Source of the DNA: GCA-002731945 sp036344135
Lineage (GTDB): Bacteria > Pseudomonadota > Alphaproteobacteria > MED-G09
Reading direction: 5' to 3'
NCBI GenBank assembly: GCA_036344135.1
Contig: JAYYUG010000019.1
Span: 1-12,351, forward strand
Length of the DNA stretch: 12,351 nucleotides
The notes under the pieces are model-generated. The model was not told the origin of the DNA, searched no databases, and worked only from the letters and a program-made list of their open reading frames with translations. The position numbers were made by a program, and so were the translations under genes. Of this stretch, positions 7,811 through 12,351 are shown in pieces (within the stretch, counting starts at the first letter, position 1; each line of letters opens with the position of its first letter).

Positions 7811-8062
7811 TCATCCTAAAATCTCATCTAATTCACCGCTCTTATCTTTATCGTAAAGCTCATCGAAACCACCTATGTGGGTATCGCCGATGAATATTTG
7901 AGGGACCGTTCTTTTCCCGCCTGATCTTGCTATCATCTCTTCCATTAGATTTGGATTATCACCCAAAAATAACTCTTCAAATTCCAGTCCTTTTTTTTTC
8001 AATAAATCTTTTGCTCTTACGCAAAAGGAACATAAGGGGCCTGTGTAAATAATTATCTTCAT
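7811..8062 (-). CDS. grxC: Glutaredoxin, GrxC type, with a CSFC active site
   Basis: Small glutathione-dependent disulphide reductase, cytosolic. 83 residues, the usual class I glutaredoxin length. Seen: beta strand IIIYTG, active site CSFC (Cys11-Cys14), cis-proline motif TVPQIFI (52-58) and the glutathione-binding GGFDEL (64-69). The canonical site is CPYC; here Ser replaces Pro and Phe replaces Tyr. Human Grx2 (CSYC) is the known precedent where loss of that proline allows a glutathione-bridged [2Fe-2S] cluster, so a cluster-binding or altered-redox role is possible (inference). It is the first gene of a three-gene leftward operon and has a strong Shine-Dalgarno sequence, GAGGAG, at 8069-8074. 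Confidence 0.92.
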   Translation of the reverse strand: MKIIIYTGPLCSFCVRAKDLLKKKGLEFEELFLGDNPNLMEEMIARSGGKRTVPQIFIGDTHIGGFDELYDKDKSGELDEILG

Positions 8063-8068
8063 AAAAAA

Positions 8069-8074
8069 CTCCTC
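8069..8074 (-). promoter_or_regulatory. Shine-Dalgarno sequence of grxC
   Basis: GAGGAG on the minus strand, followed by six T residues and ATG 8062. It is the strongest ribosome-binding site in the window; most neighbouring genes have weak or no recognisable sites. Confidence 0.75.
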
Positions 8075-8079
8075 ATAAT

Positions 8080-8109
8080 ATAATATGGTAACTCTAGTAG
8101 AAAATTCAA
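8080..8109 (-). promoter_or_regulatory. Candidate promoter of the grxC operon
   Basis: On the minus strand TTGAAT (8109-8104), 18 bases, TATTAT (8085-8080): 4 of 6 and 5 of 6 matches to the sigma70 boxes. A second overlapping TATTAT lies at 8080-8075. Transcription from the first would leave a leader of only about 10-12 bases containing the GAGGAG ribosome site. It occupies the 80-base divergent gap before the NDUFAF5-like gene. Confidence 0.4.
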
Positions 8110-8142
8110 GAATTCTATTAAATTGTATAGAAGATAGACATT

Positions 8143-8976
8143 ATGCATGACAGAAAGTTAGTTCGCTTAAGAAGAAAAAAAGTTAGTAAAATTAATCCGA
8201 AATCGAAATTATTCTTTAACGAATATCTTGAAGAAATGCTCGAAAGAATTTCCGCAATTAATGAAACTTTCCACGAATGTGTCGCATATGATTTTAGGAA
8301 TCTTAACTTCCAAAAACCAGAAAATATGGGGAATATAATAAGATGCGATTCAAATGTTTCTGCCTCAACAAACTTGGTTTATGATGAAGAGTTTCTCCCT
8401 TTTAAAAGGGAAAGCGTTGACATGATACTTAGCTTTTTTAATCTTCATTTTGCTAATGATGTTCAAGGTATTTTTCATCAAGTACTTCAATCTTTAAAGC
8501 CTAACGGAATCTTTCTAGCATGCCTATTTGCTGGGGACACATTAGCCGAACTTCGGTTTGCCCTTTCCAAGGCTGAAGAGGAAATACTTAATGGCACAAG
8601 CCCGAGAATAAGTCCTTTTGCAGATTTGCAAGGGCTTTCCAACTTACTACAAAAAAATAATTTTTCACTGCCCGTGGCTGATATTGATAGAAAAAAAATT
8701 CTTTATAACAAACCAATTGATCTAATGCTCGACCTTAGATTAATGGGAGAAACCAACAGTCTGATTAAAATGAAAAAAAATTTCATGAGGAGAGATGTTT
8801 TAAAAAGGGCCATTCAGATATATGAGGACAACTTTACTAATGATAAAGGAAAGGTCTATGCCACTTTTGAAATCGCTTGGGTTATAGGTTGGAAATATCA
8901 CCATAGTCAACAAGAGCCATTAAGGCCTGGTTCGGGAAAAGTAAATTTAAAGAGGGAAATTAAAAAATTTGAATAA
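8143..8976 (+). CDS. NDUFAF5-like / BioC-type methyltransferase-fold protein with eroded SAM motif
   Basis: 277 residues. Homologue of the mitochondrial complex I assembly factor NDUFAF5 and its alphaproteobacterial relatives. Seen: a basic N-terminus DRKLVRLRRKK as in that family, then FAGDTLAELRFAL (129-141), SPRISPFADL (153-162), DLMLDLRLMGETN (193-205), and the C-terminal hallmark ATFEIAWVIGWKYHHSQQ (240-257) with LRPGS. NDUFAF5 hydroxylates an arginine of the NDUFS7 subunit of NADH dehydrogenase; a similar job on NuoB is a plausible inference. Oddity: where SAM motif I (LDLGxGxG) should be, after the helical N-terminus, the protein reads VAYDFRNLN (47-55), without glycines, and the frame is otherwise intact. 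The start at ATG 8143 gives the family's usual N-terminus. Its stop is 5 bases from the lysK stop on the other strand. An ordinary methyltransferase role is unlikely. Confidence 0.84.
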   Translation: MHDRKLVRLRRKKVSKINPKSKLFFNEYLEEMLERISAINETFHECVAYDFRNLNFQKPENMGNIIRCDSNVSASTNLVYDEEFLPFKRESVDMILSFFNLHFANDVQGIFHQVLQSLKPNGIFLACLFAGDTLAELRFALSKAEEEILNGTSPRISPFADLQGLSNLLQKNNFSLPVADIDRKKILYNKPIDLMLDLRLMGETNSLIKMKKNFMRRDVLKRAIQIYEDNFTNDKGKVYATFEIAWVIGWKYHHSQQEPLRPGSGKVNLKREIKKFE

Positions 8977-8992
8977 ATACCCTATTTCAAAT
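8962..8992 (-). terminator. Candidate rho-independent terminator of lysK
   Basis: On the minus strand a perfect 7-base inverted repeat, ATTTGAA (8992-8986) and TTCAAAT (8973-8967), can extend inward by three more pairs (ATA/TAT around a GGG loop, with a 3-base bulge). It is followed by a run of six T, counting the last stem base. It spans both stop codons of the convergent pair. The stem is AT-rich and weak; on the plus strand there is no T run, so it would serve lysK only. Confidence 0.35.
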
Positions 8993-10562
8993 CACCATTT
9001 ATGGCTCTATCAATCAAATTAATTGTCTTTTCTATTCCATATAAAGCTATAAAAGAACCCAACCTTGGTCCATGACTTTGACCTAATAAGATTTCATATA
9101 AGGATTTAAACCAATCTTTTAATGATTCAAAATGCGTTTCTTTTCCTATTTGATATATAAAACTTTGAATGATCTCAGGGTCCTTCTCATCTAGAACATC
9201 CTTTAAATGATTTTTAAGAATAATTAAATATTCAATTTCTCTGTCTTCAGGCTTTCTGTATTTCTTTGTGGGTAAAATAAAATCTTTATAGTAAGCAAGA
9301 GAATAGGATACAAGATTATCAATCGAAGCTTCCGATTCATCTGGAATATCGTCATAATATTCTCTTATAAAACCCCAAATAACTTCTTTGCTATCAGCCT
9401 GAGATGCATTAACCAAATTTAGCAAATTTGAAAAAGATACAGGAATTTTCTTGAAGTGCGAATCGCCTTTGTGAATATAAAAAACCGGATTATTAAGTTG
9501 ATCTTTTATTTCCTGAGAAGAAAATTTAGTGAGAAAGTTATGATACTCATCAACAGCCTTGGGGATCACATCAAAGGTTAACTTTTTTGCGCGCCTAGGG
9601 TTCTGATACATATATAAAGATAGACTCTCCGTTGAAGCATATTTTAACCATTCATCAATCGTAATTCCATTACCTTTGGACTTAGAGATTTTTTCACCCT
9701 TTTCATCAAAAAAAAGTTCGTAATTGAAACCTTCTGGTGGAGTGCCACCTATAGCCTTACAAATTCTACCTGATAGATTTACTGATTCTATAAGATCTTT
9801 TCCAGCCATTTCATAATCCACCTCTAAAGCGACCCAACGCATTGCCCAATCAGCTTTCCATTGTAGCTTACAATTGCCACCTAGAATTGATGTCTCAATT
9901 TCTTGTTTAGTATTTGGTTCCAAATAGGTGATAGAATGATTTTTTTTATTAAGATTTACAACTTTCACCATTAATACCTTACCGGTTTCTGGGCATATAG
10001 GGAGAAACGGAGAATAGGTTTTTTTACGCTCGTCCCCTATTGTCGGTAATACTAGATCAAGGATGTTTTCATAGTTCTCTAGGACCTTGATAAGGGTTTT
10101 ATCAAACTTACCAGACTTATAATAATCTGTTGAACTTATAAAATGGTAGTCAAAACCAAAGCGATCCAAAAACTCCTTAAGACAATTGTTATTATAGTCA
10201 GCAAAGCTAGCAAATTCTCCAAAAGGATCAGGAATGCTTGATAATGGTTTTTCTAAATTATCTTCTAAAACTTTCCTATTGGGAAAATTATCAGGTACCT
10301 TTCGTAGCCCATCCATATCATCAGAAAAACATAAGAGAGAAGATTCAATATCAGGCTCTAAAACTCTCAAAGCAAATTGCACCATTGAGGTTCGGGCAAC
10401 TTCTCCAAAAGTCCCAACATGAGGAAGGCCTGAAGCACCATAACCAGTTTCAAGGATAACATTCGTCGAAGGAAACCTCTTTAACCTATCAATAATTTTC
10501 TTAGCCTCTTGGAAGGGCCAAGCCTTGCTTTCTAATGCAGTAACTATTAATGATTGATCCAT
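8982..10562 (-). CDS. lysK: Class I lysyl-tRNA synthetase
   Basis: Attaches lysine to tRNA-Lys. 526 residues, class I (Rossmann) type as found in most Alphaproteobacteria, unrelated to the class II LysS of E. coli. Seen: the HIGH-type signature GASGLPHVGT (42-51, with HVGT), CFSDDMDGLRKVP (78-90) typical of the class I enzyme, zinc-ribbon-like Cys190 in PICPETG, DWAMRWVALEVDYEMAGKD (238-256), and the KMSKS loop as KISKS (291-295), followed by an alpha-helical anticodon-binding C-terminal part with QSHGPRLGSFIALYG (495-509). The start ATG 10562 gives the standard N-terminus with SKAWPFQEA. Its start codon overlaps that of the TerB-like gene on the opposite strand by two bases, so its promoter and leader must lie inside that gene. 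Confidence 0.95.
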   Translation of the reverse strand: MDQSLIVTALESKAWPFQEAKKIIDRLKRFPSTNVILETGYGASGLPHVGTFGEVARTSMVQFALRVLEPDIESSLLCFSDDMDGLRKVPDNFPNRKVLEDNLEKPLSSIPDPFGEFASFADYNNNCLKEFLDRFGFDYHFISSTDYYKSGKFDKTLIKVLENYENILDLVLPTIGDERKKTYSPFLPICPETGKVLMVKVVNLNKKNHSITYLEPNTKQEIETSILGGNCKLQWKADWAMRWVALEVDYEMAGKDLIESVNLSGRICKAIGGTPPEGFNYELFFDEKGEKISKSKGNGITIDEWLKYASTESLSLYMYQNPRRAKKLTFDVIPKAVDEYHNFLTKFSSQEIKDQLNNPVFYIHKGDSHFKKIPVSFSNLLNLVNASQADSKEVIWGFIREYYDDIPDESEASIDNLVSYSLAYYKDFILPTKKYRKPEDREIEYLIILKNHLKDVLDEKDPEIIQSFIYQIGKETHFESLKDWFKSLYEILLGQSHGPRLGSFIALYGIEKTINLIDRAINGDLK

Positions 10563-10977
10563 GAGTTTATTAAATCCTGTCGACAGTCTTATCTATAGCA
10601 TGACTCTCTCTGCGGCAATAGATGGCACAATAAGTGAAAAGGAATTAAATAGTATCAATTTCTTCGTTAACACACTTCCAGTCTTCAAAAATTTTGACAA
10701 GGGTAGTTTGCCAAAAAAAATGAACGAGTGTATGCAATTAATTGAGGCTGAAGAAAATTTCGAAAATATTCTAGATGCAATAAATAGTAATCTAGAAAAA
10801 GAATTAAAAAGGACAGCCTTCATTCTTTCTATCGAGATAATGATGACAGAAATGAATATAGATGAGGAGGCGGTTAGATTTCTTGATATTTTCGGAAATA
10901 TTCTTGAGCTCTCGGAATTAGAGAAAGCAGCTAGTAAATTTTTGATCAGAGCTAAATATTCTGAGGTTAATAAATGA
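10561..10977 (+). CDS. TerB-like (tellurite-resistance TerB fold) small helical protein
   Basis: 138 residues, predicted all-helical and acidic. The start MSLLNPVDSLIYSMTLSAAIDG, followed by ISEKEL, resembles the alphaproteobacterial TerB-family proteins that begin MSLL.P.DALIY and carry an A.DG....EL acidic helix. A second similar unit appears at about 95-120 (MMTEMNIDEEAVRF). TerB-fold proteins are thought to bind divalent metals through such acidic motifs, but no function is known for this subgroup and tellurite resistance should not be assumed. The start ATG overlaps the lysK start codon on the other strand (CATG, 10560-10563). No clear ribosome site is visible upstream, where the DNA codes for lysK. 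Its TGA stop overlaps the next gene's ATG in ATGA (10974-10977), so the two are co-translated. Confidence 0.8.
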   Translation: MSLLNPVDSLIYSMTLSAAIDGTISEKELNSINFFVNTLPVFKNFDKGSLPKKMNECMQLIEAEENFENILDAINSNLEKELKRTAFILSIEIMMTEMNIDEEAVRFLDIFGNILELSELEKAASKFLIRAKYSEVNK

Positions 10978-11702
10978 GATCATTCTTTAAATTAATTATG
11001 CTTAAACCCAGAAACCTTCCTTTCACTTTTAGGATCATAAAAGAGATGATCTTATCTAGGGTTTTTAAATACCCTAATCCAGCCTTCTTAGTTAAAGATT
11101 ACATTTTTGAGACTGCCATCCGCGAAAATCCAAAAAGTGTACTTGACGCAATGGATAATTTTGCCAGGAACAACAGATTTTTAATGAATGTTGGCAATGA
11201 AAAAGGTGCGCTCTTGGTGGAAGAAATTGTCAAATTAGGACCAGAAATTAACGTTTTAGAATTAGGATCTTTTTGTGGATATTCATCAATCTTAATGGCA
11301 ATGAATATGGATCAAAAAAGCCAAATAACCTCATTAGAAATTAACGGAAAATATGCAAAAATAGCTAGAGAAATAATTGAGTTTTCTGGTCTATCAAATA
11401 AAATAGTAATCAAAGTAGGGGCCTCGGGAAACCTGATTCCCAAACTAAAAAAGAAATTTGATCTGATCTTTATTGACCATTGGAAAGATTTATACAAAAG
11501 AGATCTGATAATTATCGAAGAGCATAATTTGATAAAACAAGGATCAATTATTTTTGCTGACAATGTAGGTCCCTTATTTGGAAATAAAGATTATCTTCAA
11601 TATGTTAGAAATAATAAGAAATTTGTTAGCAGGAATGTTGCTTCATCAGTAGAATATTCTTCTGCAGAAGACGCTGTTGAAATCTCTTCATATCAAGGTT
11701 AG
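10974..11702 (+). CDS. Catechol O-methyltransferase-like SAM-dependent methyltransferase
   Basis: 242 residues. Very like the animal catechol O-methyltransferase (COMT) fold and active site. Seen: PKSVLDAMDNF (53-63) and MNVGNEKG (71-78), the COMT substrate/SAM-side entry block; SAM motif I LELGSFCGYSS (95-105); SLEIN (120-124), with Glu122 for the SAM ribose; IDHWKD (167-172), with metal ligand Asp168 and catalytic Lys171; FADNV (194-198), with metal ligands Asp196 and Asn197; and VEY with Glu227, matching the COMT glutamate near the catechol hydroxyls. The complete Mg2+ and catalytic set is therefore present. About 50 N-terminal residues, basic and hydrophobic (KLIMLKPRNLPFTF, EMILSRVF), precede the domain; they are probably helical and could be membrane-associating, though no clear signal peptide is seen. 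It is coupled to the TerB-like gene by ATGA. The substrate is unknown; a catechol-type small molecule is an inference. Confidence 0.86.
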   Translation: MRSFFKLIMLKPRNLPFTFRIIKEMILSRVFKYPNPAFLVKDYIFETAIRENPKSVLDAMDNFARNNRFLMNVGNEKGALLVEEIVKLGPEINVLELGSFCGYSSILMAMNMDQKSQITSLEINGKYAKIAREIIEFSGLSNKIVIKVGASGNLIPKLKKKFDLIFIDHWKDLYKRDLIIIEEHNLIKQGSIIFADNVGPLFGNKDYLQYVRNNKKFVSRNVASSVEYSSAEDAVEISSYQG

Positions 11703-11753
11703 GGCTTAAGAATATGTATATCTATGGTGACCCAAATTTGATATCAAAACAGA

Positions 11754-11772
11754 ATAAAAAAAGTTTTTTTAT
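11754..11772. repeat. Perfect 19-base A/T palindrome (ATA7-G-T7AT type) abutting a start codon
   Basis: ATAAAAAAA (11754-11762), G (11763), TTTTTTTAT (11764-11772) are exact reverse complements around a single central base, ending directly before ATG 11773. With no G-C pair in the stem it would be a poor terminator hairpin, but the T7 run after A7 could act as a weak bidirectional pause or a rigid A-tract in the promoter of the downstream gene. Confidence 0.5.
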
Positions 11773-12351
11773 ATGAACATTAAAAATCAATTAAAGATAA
11801 TTAGCTCACTATATTCAAAAGGAAATTTTATTGAAATAATTGATTATGTTGAACAAAATAGTGACCATATTGAGAATGATTGGAAAATATTAACCATAAT
11901 TGGGCTGGCATTTTTTAATAATAATGATTTAGAAAAAGCTATTTATTATCAAAATAAATCAATTGATAAAGAGCCCACTTCACATAACTTCCATAACCTA
12001 GGATTAATTTTAAGGAAAAAAGGAGATTTTCAAGGTGCTATTAATGCTTTTAATAAATGTTTAAAGATTGGAATTGATCAGCCGGTATATTATTCGAACA
12101 TAATTGATTTTTGCTTAGAAAATAATTCTATTCATGACGCTTTAAAAGTTTCAAATCATATGAGAAACAAATTTCCCGATAATCCTCGGACATTTTTTAA
12201 CCTTGGATTAACATATGAAAAATTAAATAAATATTCTGACTCATTAATATTTTATGAAAAATGTCTAAAAATAGATAGTACAGATATATTGGCAATGAAT
12301 AACCTTGGAAATGTATATTCATCTCTAAGAAAAACAGATCTTGCAGAAAAA
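11773..12351 (+). CDS. Tetratricopeptide repeat (TPR) protein, N-terminal part (truncated by window edge)
   Basis: 193 codons, open to the end of the window. The protein is a string of helix-turn-helix TPR units: about 37-68 (WKILTIIGLAFFNNNDLEKAI), 71-102 (NLGLILRKKGDFQGAINAF), a degenerate unit at 105-136, 139-170 (NLGLTYEKLNKYSDSLIFYEKC) and 173 onward (NNLGNVYSSL). The typical N-L-G and A/S-I-x-x-Y/F TPR positions are visible. TPR arrays mediate protein-protein contacts; what follows is unknown. In marine alphaproteobacteria such N-terminal TPR arrays are often fused to glycosyltransferase or sulfotransferase domains, which cannot be tested here. It starts with Ile-Asn-rich, low-GC codons, more AT-rich than the housekeeping genes. 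No Shine-Dalgarno sequence is visible, because the upstream bases form the A/T palindrome. Confidence 0.8.
   Translation, partial: MNIKNQLKIISSLYSKGNFIEIIDYVEQNSDHIENDWKILTIIGLAFFNNNDLEKAIYYQNKSIDKEPTSHNFHNLGLILRKKGDFQGAINAFNKCLKIGIDQPVYYSNIIDFCLENNSIHDALKVSNHMRNKFPDNPRTFFNLGLTYEKLNKYSDSLIFYEKCLKIDSTDILAMNNLGNVYSSLRKTDLAEK

Noticed and set aside
10234..10459. Two overlapping plus-strand frames inside lysK, and a minus-strand frame inside the TerB-like gene (10593-10823)
   Set aside because: Both lie opposite well-supported genes, and neither has a recognisable motif or ribosome site.
10561..10977. Calling this gene a tellurite-resistance determinant
   Set aside because: Only the TerB fold resemblance is seen; no ter operon neighbours are present, and most such family members are not linked to tellurite resistance.
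11756..11770. Programmed -1 frameshift at the A7 run (AAAAAAG) joining the 20-codon ORF to the TPR frame
   Set aside because: In the TPR frame a TAA stop lies at 11755-11757, and the phase of the heptamer does not suit a tandem slip; there is no downstream stem except the A/T palindrome.
1..12351. UGA recoded as tryptophan
   Set aside because: TGA ends several genes at the expected place (ispG, ptsP, grxC, the Nit1-like gene, the TerB-like gene), so the code is standard.
1..12351. tRNA, rRNA, CRISPR or insertion sequence
   Set aside because: Nearly all of the window is occupied by identified genes; the short gaps contain no cloverleaf, direct-repeat array or transposase.

Overview
The window looks like a gene-dense, AT-rich chromosomal segment (about one third G+C in the lines I sampled) from a free-living alphaproteobacterium, probably a streamlined marine or oligotrophic type. 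Several things point there. The gene order lysC-ptsP followed by prfA-prmC is typical of Alphaproteobacteria, as is the grxC / nitrilase-type amidase / DUF1178 cluster beside ubiG. The PrmC carries the DPRPETE form of its motif, and the lysyl-tRNA synthetase is class I. Gaps are short, several genes overlap by 4 bases, and no mobile element, tRNA, rRNA or CRISPR array is visible. TGA is used as a stop by several genes (ispG, ptsP, the amidase, grxC, the TerB-like gene), so the code is the ordinary bacterial one. The phylum-level placement is inferred from gene content, not from a database comparison.

Left block (1-5681, minus strand). A head-to-tail run lysC -> ptsP -> ispG -> prfA -> prmC, with gaps of 26, 17, -4 and 3 bases, looks like one operon read from the lysC/ubiG divergent gap at 5682-5817. 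It combines aspartate-family amino-acid synthesis (LysC), the nitrogen-type phosphotransferase enzyme I (PtsP, here without its usual N-terminal GAF domain), isoprenoid synthesis (IspG), and peptide-chain release factor 1 with the methylase that modifies its GGQ loop (PrfA, PrmC). PrmC runs off the left edge. Two starts are better placed a few codons inside the longest frame (lysC at 5681, ispG at 2632), because good Shine-Dalgarno sequences sit just in front of those ATGs.

Middle block (5818-8976). ubiG (ubiquinone O-methylation) reads rightward and collides tail to tail, with an 11-base overlap, with a leftward operon grxC -> Nit1-like amidase -> DUF1178. That operon probably serves glutathione and redox housekeeping. 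Divergent from grxC is a homologue of the complex I assembly factor NDUFAF5, whose glycine-rich SAM motif has been lost.

Right block (8982-12351). Class I lysyl-tRNA synthetase (minus) and a TerB-like gene (plus) start back to back with overlapping start codons (CATG at 10560-10563), so there is no intergenic promoter space. The TerB-like gene is coupled by an ATGA overlap to a protein strikingly like animal catechol O-methyltransferase, with all metal and catalytic residues in place. A tetratricopeptide-repeat protein then begins immediately after a perfect A/T palindrome and runs off the right edge.

The most interesting items are the COMT-like enzyme, the SAM-motif-less NDUFAF5 homologue, the overlapping divergent starts, the Grx2-like CSFC glutaredoxin, and the GAF-less PtsP. 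I did not find a clear new defence or mobile system.
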